Source: CAYNFR01 sp964396595
GTDB lineage: Bacteria > Bacteroidota > Bacteroidia > Chitinophagales > Saprospiraceae
Direction: 5' to 3'
Assembly (NCBI GenBank): GCA_964396595.1
Contig: CAYNFR010000007.1
Coordinates: 1-64,000 of the forward strand
Length of the DNA: 64,000 bases
Made by a program: the position numbers and the translations under genes. The notes under the pieces were generated by a model. That model worked only from the letters and a program-made list of their open reading frames with translations. It was not told the origin of the DNA and did not search any database. Positions 1 through 8,685 of the stretch are shown one piece after another (position 1 is the stretch's first letter; the number at the start of each line of letters is the position of its first letter).

Positions 1-94
1 GTAACCCGTAACCGGCAACCAGCAACCAGCAACCCGTAACCCGTAACCCGTAACCGGCAACCAGCAACCCGTAACCCGCAACCCGTAACCCGTA
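1..94. repeat. Heptanucleotide tandem repeat
   Basis: Thirteen consecutive 7-base units plus a 3-base remnant can be read directly. The units are gtaaccc, gtaaccg, gcaacca or gcaaccc, so the pattern is G(T/C)AACC(C/G/A) with change only at positions 2 and 7. The array ends at about base 94 and may continue left of the window edge. It lies about 100 bases upstream of the transporter gene and has no open reading frame of note. It looks like a slippage-prone intergenic repeat; no function is implied. Confidence 0.9.
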
Positions 95-196
95 TGTGCC
101 ATTTTAAAAAATTTATCCCCCTCAGTTACCCATTGAATTATGGCGCAACTTTCGAATAATTGATTAGCATTGCAAAACCGTCTAAATACGTGACTT

Positions 197-847
197 TTGG
201 AGATCATACAAGAAATCTGGCAATACTTGAGCAACATGGCTTATCTGGAAGCATTTGGGCTGGTATTCGGGCTACTGTGTGTGTTATTTTTGATCAAAGA
301 GAATATTCTGACTTGGCCATTCGGGATAGCGTATGTATTGGTGTCTTTTGTAATTTTTTGGGAGGCTAGATTGTATGGCGATCTTCTACTACACATTATT
401 TTTTTATTGCTGAACATCTATGGATGGTATTATTGGATCAGTAAACCACAAGACAGAGGAGAGCCTGTTACCATCAATAAAATGAAGCTAAAATCAGCCA
501 CGCTGATAGGTCTTATAAGCATCATTGGTATCTATTTATTTGCGCAATTTCTGATATTTCTTCCTTTTCTATTTAAAGGAATAGCGGAAGCTTCATTGCC
601 TTATTGGGATAGTACGACCTCCGTGTTAAGCGTTACGGCTATGTGGTTGACAGCACGGAAATATCTAGACAATTGGTATTATTGGTTGGTGGTGGATATA
701 TTGGCCACAGGCATTTACTTTTATAAAGAGCTGTTCTTTTATTCTATCTTATACATGTTGTATATCATCTTGGCCGTATGGGGTTATAAGGCTTGGAACA
801 AGACCTACCTCATCCAAAATTCTAATGTAACAGCCGACGCCCCATGA
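197..847 (+). CDS. PnuC/PnuT-family vitamin transporter
   Basis: Inner-membrane transporter of the PnuC family, 216 residues. The family carries nicotinamide riboside (PnuC), riboflavin (PnuX) or thiamine (PnuT) by facilitated diffusion, trapped by phosphorylation inside. An amphipathic N-terminal helix is followed by about seven hydrophobic segments rich in Trp and Tyr, with the family-typical KENILTWPFGI near residues 34-44 and YGWYYW near 75-80. Thiamine is the likeliest substrate because a TPP riboswitch and its TonB receptor lie just downstream (inference). The start is TTG at 197, chosen because it keeps the N-terminal helix; ATG at 236 would remove it. The stop overlaps the kinase start in an ATGA, so the two are probably coupled. 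No TPP riboswitch is visible upstream. Confidence 0.85.
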   Translation: MEIIQEIWQYLSNMAYLEAFGLVFGLLCVLFLIKENILTWPFGIAYVLVSFVIFWEARLYGDLLLHIIFLLLNIYGWYYWISKPQDRGEPVTINKMKLKSATLIGLISIIGIYLFAQFLIFLPFLFKGIAEASLPYWDSTTSVLSVTAMWLTARKYLDNWYYWLVVDILATGIYFYKELFFYSILYMLYIILAVWGYKAWNKTYLIQNSNVTADAP

Positions 848-1365
848 AAATCATCTGTGTCACCGGCCCGGAATCCACTGGAAAAACCACTCTGGTGCAA
901 GACTTGGCTGAATCATATAACACTAACTTTCTGCCGGAATATGCCCGCGAATATCTCACCTGTCTAGGACGACCCTATGTGGAAGATGACTTATTGGCAA
1001 TAGCACATGGACAATATGCTGCACAGAAGAAAAGTATAACAGAACACCCCCCACTAGTGATATGGGACACTGATCTTCTCGTCATCAATATATGGTCAAA
1101 GATTAAATATGGACGTGTAGATCCATGGATACGACATCAGATGAGACGTCAGTATGTAGATCTGTACATATTGACGCATTACGACATCCCTTATGAAGAA
1201 GATCCCTTGCGCGAAAATCCGGAAGATCGCGAAAAACTATTCGCAGTATATCGCGACTATCTCGAAAAACACCGACTCCCCTACTTCGTCGCTCAGGGGA
1301 CGAAAGAAGAACGGTCGGCGAAAATAATTAATTATATAGCCGAAACATTGGGGCTAATAGCTTAG
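844..1365 (+). CDS. NadR-like P-loop kinase (vitamin kinase)
   Basis: Cytoplasmic P-loop protein of 173 residues resembling the ribosylnicotinamide-kinase domain of NadR. The Walker A motif GPESTGKTT is at residues 8-16 and a Walker B-like VIWDTD follows near residue 72. It overlaps the PnuC/PnuT-type gene by 4 bases. Such pairs are known in Bacteroidota, where the kinase is thought to trap the imported vitamin. With a TPP riboswitch 10 bases downstream, thiamine is the likely substrate; nicotinamide riboside is the alternative. Family assignment is firm, substrate is inference. Confidence 0.8.
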   Translation: MKIICVTGPESTGKTTLVQDLAESYNTNFLPEYAREYLTCLGRPYVEDDLLAIAHGQYAAQKKSITEHPPLVIWDTDLLVINIWSKIKYGRVDPWIRHQMRRQYVDLYILTHYDIPYEEDPLRENPEDREKLFAVYRDYLEKHRLPYFVAQGTKEERSAKIINYIAETLGLIA

Positions 1366-1370
1366 TTTTG
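1363..1370 (+). promoter_or_regulatory. Candidate -7 promoter element before riboswitch
   Basis: TAGTTTTG fits the Bacteroidota -7 consensus TAnnTTTG. It overlaps the last codons of the kinase gene and ends about 6 bases before the riboswitch. A start site just downstream would place the aptamer at the 5' end of the receptor mRNA. No good TTG -33 element is visible at the expected spacing, so confidence is limited. Confidence 0.45.
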
Positions 1371-1375
1371 TTCTT

Positions 1376-1460
1376 GCTTCCAGGGGTGCCCCGTGATGAC
1401 GTGCGGGTGCTGAGATCATACCCTTATACCTGATCCGGATAATGCCGGCGTAGGAAAAAG
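1376..1460 (+). promoter_or_regulatory. TPP riboswitch (THI element)
   Basis: The conserved core of the thiamine pyrophosphate aptamer is legible: a GGGGTGCC segment near 1383, CTGAGA at 1410-1415, then ACCTGATC at 1428-1435 followed by GGATAATGCC and GCGTAGG up to about 1454. It lies between the kinase gene and the TonB receptor, 103 bases before the receptor start. It should lower receptor expression when intracellular TPP is high. The motif is unmistakable; the edges are approximate. Confidence 0.95.
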
Positions 1461-1463
1461 TGA

Positions 1464-1483
1464 AAGCGACATGGCTGTCGTTT
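1464..1483 (+). terminator. Hairpin after aptamer, possible expression platform
   Basis: An 8-bp stem with one G-U pair (AAGCGACA with TGTCGTTT, loop TGGC) starts a few bases after the TPP aptamer and ends in three Ts. It could be a weak intrinsic terminator or part of the riboswitch expression platform. The T-run is short, so the role is uncertain. Confidence 0.35.
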
Positions 1484-1562
1484 AGATTCTCTCACGCTCT
1501 GTAAGCATATTAAAAATTTAATTATCTCGATTATTCGGGGTGCTACACAGAGACGAAGGAAA

Positions 1563-3575
1563 ATGAAAAATGCACTTTTTGTAATAGTTTTAATATTGGG
1601 CGGGCGCCCAATGATCGCTCAAGACACCACTGTTTTTGAAAAACTAACGATTGAAAATATCACTATTCAATCTTCTAGAATCAGAGATACCGAGCCGGTG
1701 AGCTTTCAGCGTATCGACAACATGGTTATTGAGCGTATTTACTATGGACAAGATCCTGCAGCCCTTTTACAGCAATTGTCACCCTCGATCGTTTCTTACT
1801 CGGATGGTGGCACGGATATGGGTAATTATGCCCAATTCAGGCTTAGAGGTATCGACCAGGATCGTATAAATATCAGCCTCAATGGCGTGCCATTAAACGA
1901 CATGATTGATCATGGGGTGTATTTTTCTAATTTCTCGGATTTCCTCAACAGCGTCCATAGCGTTCAGGTACAACGCGGTGTGGCGGCTGACAAGCACGGA
2001 GTGGCCAGCTTCGCCGGATCGGTTAATTTTGAATCCGCAAGAATGTCCCAAGAATCACCATCGACAGATGTGCAGATGGGCTTAGCCAGTTTCGGCACGA
2101 GAAGAATTTCTGCCGAAGTTCATTCCGGCACACTTGCTCAAGGTGTAAGTCTATATACCCGCATGTCACATTTTCGCACAGACGGATACAAATATAATTC
2201 CGGAGCAGAGGCGTATTCTTTGTTTCTATCAGGAGGATATGTAGGATCGAAGGATATGATCAAGATAACTGCATTGGCCGGCAAAACACAGAATGGTCAG
2301 GCATACGAATATGTCCCTATCTCGGATATCCTGGTAGATCCACGTACGAATTTTAATGGCCTCAATGATATAGATGATTTTGCTCAACAACAAGTGCAAA
2401 TACAACATGCCAGGCAAATAAACCATCTCAATCTCAACACCACATACTATTACAATGGAGCCTTTGGAGTGTTTCCTTACACATTCGACAATGTTCAGTA
2501 TATGTATGGCCTCAATAACAAGCATCATGGACTCATGTCCACAATCTCGGGCGAACATGCACAAAGTGATTGGTCAGCCGGCATACACGCGTACACCATG
2601 TCACGCACCAATACGGAGCATATATCCCCTTTTAGTACAGATCCGTATCAACGCGACTTGACAGACAAAAAAGAAATCTCTGCCTTCGGCAAGTACAATG
2701 TACGTTTTGGTAAGTGGCACGTACATGCGAGTGGTCAACTCCGCCATATCAGTATGATCAACCGCTACGATCTTCTTACTCACACGCCAGATATCGAGCA
2801 ATTTGACAGAAGCTGGCTATTCATTAACGGGGTCGGTGGCTTGCATTATCAAGCCTCACAGGCTAATAGTTTTTATCTAAGTCTGGGTTACAGCAATCGC
2901 GAACCGACACGTACCGATCTGCTGAATGGCGTATCTGCCCACGAGCGCGTCCGCGATATCGAACTAGGATGGAGACACCGGAGAAATAAGTATTCGCTGG
3001 AGGTGAATGTATTTGACATGTCATTTCGAAACGAAATCTCCAAGATTGGTGCATTGGTGGAGCGGTCATATATGGAGATACGCCAAAATGTGCCGCACAG
3101 TCGACGCTATGGCTTAGAAATGATGGCACAGCTCAATATGTCAGCACAATTCTTCGCTAATCTTACCGGCTCCCTCATGGGGACGAATATCTCTGAATAT
3201 CAATCAGCTGGCACGGATCTCAGAAATATCGAACACATACTCGCCCCACGTTTCATTATCACACCTACCCTTAACTACACTCCATATCAACGATTATCGC
3301 TAATGGTCATGGCGCGTCATGTGAGTAGCAGTTTTACAGAACTAAGCAATAATCCGGATTTTACCTTGCCTGCATACACCGTGTTAAATAGCCAGATCAA
3401 TTATCAGCTTAGCTCATCAATCAACTTACAACTCACAGCTAGCAATATTTTTAACACTTTATACTTTGCAGAAGGGAGACCGACGGACCGAAATTTTGAT
3501 GGGACGATAGACGAGATGGGATTTAGAATACAGCCTCCTAGAAATTTTTCGATGATGATTCGGATGTCTTTTTAA
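1563..3575 (+). CDS. TonB-dependent receptor, probable thiamine receptor
   Basis: Outer-membrane active transporter of 670 residues. A signal peptide ends near residue 19 (MIAQD). A plug domain follows, with the typical NYAQFRLRGIDQDRINISLNG and VQVQRGVAADKHGVASFAGSVNF segments. The rest is beta-barrel strands, and the protein ends in Phe as outer-membrane proteins usually do. There is no N-terminal carboxypeptidase-like domain of the SusC type. The upstream TPP riboswitch makes thiamine or its phosphates the likely ligand, as in other Bacteroidota THI-regulated receptors. It would work with the transporter and kinase genes upstream. It converges with the DUF1080 gene. Confidence 0.9.
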   Translation: MKNALFVIVLILGGRPMIAQDTTVFEKLTIENITIQSSRIRDTEPVSFQRIDNMVIERIYYGQDPAALLQQLSPSIVSYSDGGTDMGNYAQFRLRGIDQDRINISLNGVPLNDMIDHGVYFSNFSDFLNSVHSVQVQRGVAADKHGVASFAGSVNFESARMSQESPSTDVQMGLASFGTRRISAEVHSGTLAQGVSLYTRMSHFRTDGYKYNSGAEAYSLFLSGGYVGSKDMIKITALAGKTQNGQAYEYVPISDILVDPRTNFNGLNDIDDFAQQQVQIQHARQINHLNLNTTYYYNGAFGVFPYTFDNVQYMYGLNNKHHGLMSTISGEHAQSDWSAGIHAYTMSRTNTEHISPFSTDPYQRDLTDKKEISAFGKYNVRFGKWHVHASGQLRHISMINRYDLLTHTPDIEQFDRSWLFINGVGGLHYQASQANSFYLSLGYSNREPTRTDLLNGVSAHERVRDIELGWRHRRNKYSLEVNVFDMSFRNEISKIGALVERSYMEIRQNVPHSRRYGLEMMAQLNMSAQFFANLTGSLMGTNISEYQSAGTDLRNIEHILAPRFIITPTLNYTPYQRLSLMVMARHVSSSFTELSNNPDFTLPAYTVLNSQINYQLSSSINLQLTASNIFNTLYFAEGRPTDRNFDGTIDEMGFRIQPPRNFSMMIRMSF

Positions 3576-3599
3576 AGCTTGTTTTTTAGAATATCAGCT

Positions 3600-4385
3600 T
3601 CACTTATACGGCTTAATATCCACTCTTCTGAAGTCGATAGGATGACTTTCGCTCTGAAGAGATATACTGCCTGAACTGATCGGCATACCATCTTTTTTTA
3701 TCTCAGTATCATAACCATTGACGACTCCACCACCGATCTCAGGTGAGTGATAGCGCATGACTTCCTGTCCGTTAACATAATGAATGATAGCCTCGGGTGT
3801 AACATCGATTTCTAGTATTACCCACTCTTCGCCATAAAAAGTCGGTGCGGCTGCATTGGTGCAGTGGGGCTCTATTCTTTTATCCTTCATGTAAGCTTCT
3901 GTACCGGGAGTACAGAGATTGGCCGTAGGCCGAGCCACGCCTGGGGTTATACCCCCTAGTATCTGAACTTCTATGGATATAGGAAAATCCTGATCCTTGA
4001 GCATGGTATGGGCGGGCTGCCCGTGAATCATCACACCACTATTTTTAGTCGCCCAAGCTTCACCACCATTAGCCTGCTCTCCGACTACACGATACTCTAC
4101 CCGCAGACGATAAGTGCCGAAAATTTCCTGATGAAATAAATGACCATATCTCGCGCTGAACTGATCATATCCATCATACCGTACCTTGATCAATCCGTCT
4201 TCCACACGAAAGGTATTGGCAAAATTATCGCCCACTTCATACCCTCGAATTTTTGGAATCCAACCGGTGAGATCCTTACCATTAAACAAAGGACGCCATT
4301 CTGATAAAGCGACTACATCTTTTTTTGTGGCGCAAGCTGCCAATATGAGAAAACATGTAAGAAGTAAAGTGCCAAAACGAATCAT
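3600..4385 (-). CDS. DUF1080 (3-keto-disaccharide hydrolase) lipoprotein
   Basis: Secreted lipoprotein of 261 residues with a lipobox LAAC near residue 18. The body is the concanavalin-like DUF1080 domain, recognised by WRPLFNGKDLTGW near residue 30, NSGVMIHG in the middle and the HPIDFRRVDIKPY ending. Family members are annotated as 3-keto-glycoside hydrolases and usually sit on the cell surface or in the periplasm. No partner oxidoreductase is nearby, so the substrate is open. The start ATG gives a good signal peptide. Confidence 0.88.
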   Translation of the reverse strand: MIRFGTLLLTCFLILAACATKKDVVALSEWRPLFNGKDLTGWIPKIRGYEVGDNFANTFRVEDGLIKVRYDGYDQFSARYGHLFHQEIFGTYRLRVEYRVVGEQANGGEAWATKNSGVMIHGQPAHTMLKDQDFPISIEVQILGGITPGVARPTANLCTPGTEAYMKDKRIEPHCTNAAAPTFYGEEWVILEIDVTPEAIIHYVNGQEVMRYHSPEIGGGVVNGYDTEIKKDGMPISSGSISLQSESHPIDFRRVDIKPYK

Positions 4386-4442
4386 AGGTGAAATTTTAAA
4401 TGCTAAACTGCCATAAATAAACTGATTTATTCAATAATTGAA

Positions 4443-5399
4443 CTACGGAAGCTGATCAAAATTCAAATGCGGATGCTCTTTTTTCAAGGTGTCTATTTGG
4501 AGAGCGAGTTTATTGAGGAAATCTCTGTGAGACTGACTATTCGGATTGAAGGGTCTGTGGGCTTGTCCGCGAGCAATGGCCTCTATTCGGCCGACGAGAG
4601 ATAAAGTCTCTTGATCCATAAAGCAACTGCTGAAATTACGCCATACGTATTCATGAGCGAGCTCATTGGGATGTGTCATATCTGTGTTGTAATATCGATA
4701 ATCCCTCAGATCGTCAAGTACTAGTTCGTATGATGGAAAATATTCCGCAGTTCCGGCATTTACCCTTCTATGGATAGATTCAATCAGGCGTGCCTTGCTG
4801 CGATTGTTTATTACCAGTCCATCACGTATATGGCGCACGGGACTTACTTGGAAGACAAGTCTGGCGGAGGGATTGTAGCTTTTGATATTGTCATCAATGC
4901 TTCTGAGTGCAATATCTATCTCCTCGATCGTAAGCATCCTTCTGTCAAATAATTGCTGCGGTTGTTTATGACAATTAGCGACCACTTTGCCAGAGTTGCG
5001 CATGGTGAAGACATTAGCTGATCCCAGGGTGATAAACACATACGAACTATCACATATAAACTGTTTAAACTGCTGCTTCAAATGTCCCATGATACTGATA
5101 TATCCCTCTTTACTATCAGCACGTACTTGGCTATGCGCCATATAGTGCAAAACCTGATCATCATATCTTACGAAGCCATCTTCATCAATCTTCAAGCCAT
5201 TAAGCGCACTATCGATCAGATGAGCAATAGATACAGGGTTGTAAATTGTACCAAAAGGATTTACCAAGACCTTAAATAATCGGTCATATAATCGCTGACC
5301 TATGACCTCGGCAAAACACGAGCCCAGCATGATGATACTCTCTCGATGTGTCACTTGAGGGGATACCGGACTGATCACCATTTTTGTTCTGTCTTCCAT
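4443..5399 (-). CDS. GSCFA domain protein
   Basis: Protein of 318 residues with the name-giving motif, here LGSCFAEVIGQRL near residues 24-36, followed by VNPFGTIYNPVSI and a later HPNELAHEYVWRNF. GSCFA proteins are found widely in Bacteroidota and relate to SGNH/GDSL-type hydrolases; the substrate is unknown. ATG at 5399 is chosen because family members begin about 20-25 residues before GSCF. A longer version from 5441 would add a weak hydrophobic stretch. No operon partner is evident. Confidence 0.85.
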   Translation of the reverse strand: MEDRTKMVISPVSPQVTHRESIIMLGSCFAEVIGQRLYDRLFKVLVNPFGTIYNPVSIAHLIDSALNGLKIDEDGFVRYDDQVLHYMAHSQVRADSKEGYISIMGHLKQQFKQFICDSSYVFITLGSANVFTMRNSGKVVANCHKQPQQLFDRRMLTIEEIDIALRSIDDNIKSYNPSARLVFQVSPVRHIRDGLVINNRSKARLIESIHRRVNAGTAEYFPSYELVLDDLRDYRYYNTDMTHPNELAHEYVWRNFSSCFMDQETLSLVGRIEAIARGQAHRPFNPNSQSHRDFLNKLALQIDTLKKEHPHLNFDQLP

Positions 5400-5787
5400 T
5401 GGGCTATGAAGCGGATGAATAAAGGTTAAAAGTACAATCAAAGTGGAGATAAGTTACGCTGACAAGCTTTTTGTGAGGCAATCAACATCCGTCGAGGCTA
5501 AAATTCGAAACATCCTAAAATACAAATTTTTGAAACTATACTATGAAGCTTAAAACGTCGTTTTTAATCAGTATTTCTGCCTTGATCCTTGCCGCAATGT
5601 ATCATGAAGCGAAATGAAATAAAGATGGCAGTTGAAAATTGGCATAAATTATGATAAATAATAATATGATATCTACCTAAAAAATTAGATATTCGTATAA
5701 TTATCGGATTGGGATGCCGTATTCAACCCAAAAGCCAATATTTTTGACGACTGAGGATGTTGACTTTTGAAGACAATAGACAAGTAA
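5400..5787. other. Intergenic region with a weak promoter match
   Basis: AT-rich region between the divergently transcribed GSCFA and PorP/SprF genes. TATTTTTG at 5739-5746 matches the -7 consensus TAnnTTTG on the plus strand, 41 bases before the PorP/SprF ATG, but no TTG lies at the usual 19-21-base spacing. I see no RNA gene, terminator or coding region here. Confidence 0.4.
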
Positions 5788-6846
5788 ATGAGACAACACA
5801 GCAAGTTTTTTGGTATCGTCATTGGGCTACTGGTTAGCCTGAGTATAACAGCTCAAGACATCCATTTTTCGCAATTTTATATGTCCCCGCTCAACCTCAA
5901 TCCGGCATTGACCGGTGTGATGAATTGCGATCAGCGTGCCATCGTAAACTATCGCAATCAATGGGCGGGCGTCCTCGGTGCGAATGCGTACAACACCTAT
6001 TCAGGATCCTATGACCGTAGAATGGCTGTCGGACAGGATGACTTTTTTGGTGTCGGCGGTACCCTTTGGGGTGATGTGGCAGGTGCAAGTAGATTTGGTA
6101 GTACACAAGCGAGATTATCTGCTTCCTTTAGTAAAAAGCTTGGTGGAAGAAGAAGCGTAGCACATTATCTAAACATTGGCGCGGATGCCGGCTTAACACA
6201 ACGAAGAGTAAACCCCAGTGATTTAAGATGGCCTTCTCAAGTTACTAATGGCCAGTTTGACCCAAGTGTAGGCTCAGCTGAGATCATCCCTAACGCGAAC
6301 TTCTTGTTTCCCGATTTGTCCGGAGGAATCTTGTGGTTTAGCACGCTGGGAGATCGAAAGAGTTTTTATATAGGCGGGGCAATGCATCACCTTAACAGAC
6401 CTAATGTATCTTTTCTCAATAGAGAAGAAAGTCTATATTCCAGAATAACCATTCATGCCGGTGGCGAATTGCCTGTTGGTAAAACGCTAAGCCTTCGTCC
6501 TGACGTCGTTTATATGAGCCAAGGGCCTCACATGCAAATCAATGCAGGTACCAGTTTCCGATTTAAAATGGACAAATCACCTCTCGGCAATACCGGAGAT
6601 CTCGGGCAGTTTTTTCAAGCCGGGGTGTGGTATCGCATAGGAAATCGAGTAGATGGTGGGATTCATTCTGATGCACTTATCTTGACAACCAGATTTGACT
6701 TTAATCAGTATGGAATAGGCTTGAGCTATGATTACAATGTATCGAAACTTAATCAAGCAGCAGCTGCCAATGGATCATTTGAGTTGTCTGTAAACTATCT
6801 GATCTGTACTGGATCATTACGCGGGGTTTATTGTCCTGTATTCTAA
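5788..6846 (+). CDS. PorP/SprF family type IX secretion protein
   Basis: Outer-membrane protein of 352 residues. A signal peptide ends near residue 22, followed by the family hallmark DIHFSQFYMSPLNLNPALTG and NYRNQWAGV. The remainder shows repeated beta-barrel strands. PorP/SprF proteins assist type IX secretion or anchor particular secreted adhesins such as SprB. Many are paralogues tied to one effector, but no large adhesin gene adjoins this one. The M43 protease at 42-45 kb shows that type IX substrates exist in this genome. Confidence 0.92.
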   Translation: MRQHSKFFGIVIGLLVSLSITAQDIHFSQFYMSPLNLNPALTGVMNCDQRAIVNYRNQWAGVLGANAYNTYSGSYDRRMAVGQDDFFGVGGTLWGDVAGASRFGSTQARLSASFSKKLGGRRSVAHYLNIGADAGLTQRRVNPSDLRWPSQVTNGQFDPSVGSAEIIPNANFLFPDLSGGILWFSTLGDRKSFYIGGAMHHLNRPNVSFLNREESLYSRITIHAGGELPVGKTLSLRPDVVYMSQGPHMQINAGTSFRFKMDKSPLGNTGDLGQFFQAGVWYRIGNRVDGGIHSDALILTTRFDFNQYGIGLSYDYNVSKLNQAAAANGSFELSVNYLICTGSLRGVYCPVF

Positions 6847-7254
6847 AGGGGTAATCCTTCCAAATATTTTCCTAGTTTAATGCTGTAGTCGTGTACAGGT
6901 TTGTCACTTGGGCGAGAGCCAAATTGTCCACCGCTTGCCGAAATACCCGCTCTGAGATTACCGAATGGTGGAATTGACCATGGTGGGCTGACAAGATTCC
7001 GGAGGCGGGGATTGAAATATCCCAAGCAACTCAATAGCCATATATCCATTGATATGTGCACTATGTGCGTTATCACGTTTGTACTAGTGGTATAAACGCA
7101 TATATGACACCTGAAATAATATTCCAAACTATTGAGTTAAAAAATGATAAGGTTCACACACTTGCATTTACAATATCTTGCCTATTTATTATCCTATTTT
7201 ATCTTTTAACATATTGATATTCATCTATTTATATGTAATTTATAGACCCATTAG
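6847..7254. other. Intergenic region, both strands partly open
   Basis: The left part (about 6900-7030) is more GC-rich than the AT-rich right part (7130-7250). It is open for about 60-90 codons on both strands (plus 6901-7095, minus 6843-7127). Neither translation resembles a protein I recognise and neither has a clear promoter. It may be a gene remnant. The right part looks like ordinary AT-rich spacer. Confidence 0.4.
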
Positions 7255-8682
7255 TTAGTACTTTTGGGCGTTTACCCTGGTGCTAGCACCCTTGTTTTCA
7301 AACCACACCAGTAAGCCGAGGCTCCACCAAAAGATAACTCCCATCTGAATTACCTCTACCATATCATTAATCAGATTTATCGCTATGGTTACTGCAAGTA
7401 TCCCAATAACCATGAAGAGAATGTCTTGACGCGCTCCATCGCGCTGCTCATGATATAAGCGCTGAACAGTACTCAGTGAAATATAGATCAATATCAACCA
7501 TATCATCAAGCCCGGAATACCCTGCTCTACAGCAATCATTAAAAAATAAGAATGTATGCCGGATCTATCAGGATTATCACTGACATAAGTTCTGAAACGA
7601 TGGAGGGTAAAGGCTTTGTATTGTGAATAAAAACTACCGGGACCCCAGCCAGTCATAGGCTTTTCTACAATCATATTCGCGCCGGCAACCCATCTATACA
7701 CCCGCTCCATACTTGAGATATCTTGTTTCCGAGTGGTGGCCGTGATGAGATCATCAAAATTGTGCTGCGTGACAGTTGTCTCATAATCTGATGCCAGATC
7801 AAGGTATTTGTTTTGGTGTACCAACCACCCGATACCTCCGGTGAACCCGATTAAAATAATCAATACCACTGTCTTTATCAATCGCAATCTAATGACAAAC
7901 CATATGATCATCCAGGCCATTAAGGCCAAATAACTTACCCGAGCATAAGCATGGTAGATCATTACCAGTATGATAGAGCCCAGTATGAAATAGATTAATT
8001 TGCCTTTGATCGAGCTGCGATATAGAAAAATGACCAAGGGCAGAGCAAGCAACAATGTACAGGCATAGTTCACGTGATTTCGCCATATAGGAGAGCCTGC
8101 ATTAACGCGGGCATCAAATGCCATATCTGCTTGATAAAATTTGAACATATAATAGCTGCCGGCAATAAGACTACCTGATACGAATGCCTTGGCGATGAGA
8201 CGAATGTTATACGCCTCTCCTCGAATAAAAAAGGGGAAAACAGCCACCGGAATGATAAACCACAACTTTGACAGAAAATACTTCATGGACACGATCGGCA
8301 CCGCGGAGAAAATCGAACTTAAATATATCCAAAAAACATGCACCCCTATCAATAAGGTGATCGGGTGGAGCATTCTATGTGGCAATCCATGTCGCAACAC
8401 CAGCAATATCACGAATAGGAAAAGTACCCATAGTATCTGCTCGCTGACTAGATCGGTTGTCAAACCCATTGGCAATTCTAACTCGATCGACAAGGGTAAC
8501 AAAAAAAAGCAACTGTAAAATAAGCACGTGGGATAATAACTGGCTACTGCCAATAAAGGTATACTCAATAAAAGCAAGCTCCACCACAGCGGTGTGTCAA
8601 GGAGAACGCTCATGATGATAAAAATCAATGCTATAGCCGGTAGTAAATAATAAGGTCGACCGATAAACTTACTAACCGACAT
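7255..8682 (-). CDS. O-antigen ligase-like membrane protein
   Basis: Integral membrane protein of 475 residues with about eleven hydrophobic segments. A long soluble loop near residues 300-370 carries GWGPGSFYSQYKAF and SDNPDRSGIHSYFLMIAVEQGIPGL, typical of the Wzy_C/O-antigen ligase family. Such proteins polymerise or ligate surface polysaccharide on the periplasmic face. It starts 3 bases after the stop of the Wzz-like gene, so the two probably form an operon. Polymerase and ligase cannot be told apart here. Confidence 0.85.
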   Translation of the reverse strand: MSVSKFIGRPYYLLPAIALIFIIMSVLLDTPLWWSLLLLSIPLLAVASYYPTCLFYSCFFLLPLSIELELPMGLTTDLVSEQILWVLFLFVILLVLRHGLPHRMLHPITLLIGVHVFWIYLSSIFSAVPIVSMKYFLSKLWFIIPVAVFPFFIRGEAYNIRLIAKAFVSGSLIAGSYYMFKFYQADMAFDARVNAGSPIWRNHVNYACTLLLALPLVIFLYRSSIKGKLIYFILGSIILVMIYHAYARVSYLALMAWMIIWFVIRLRLIKTVVLIILIGFTGGIGWLVHQNKYLDLASDYETTVTQHNFDDLITATTRKQDISSMERVYRWVAGANMIVEKPMTGWGPGSFYSQYKAFTLHRFRTYVSDNPDRSGIHSYFLMIAVEQGIPGLMIWLILIYISLSTVQRLYHEQRDGARQDILFMVIGILAVTIAINLINDMVEVIQMGVIFWWSLGLLVWFENKGASTRVNAQKY

Positions 8683-8685
8683 TAA

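Noticed and set aside
100..196. Second TPP riboswitch before the transporter gene
   Set aside because: None of the core motifs (CTGAGA, ACCTGAT, GCGTAGG) is present in this stretch.
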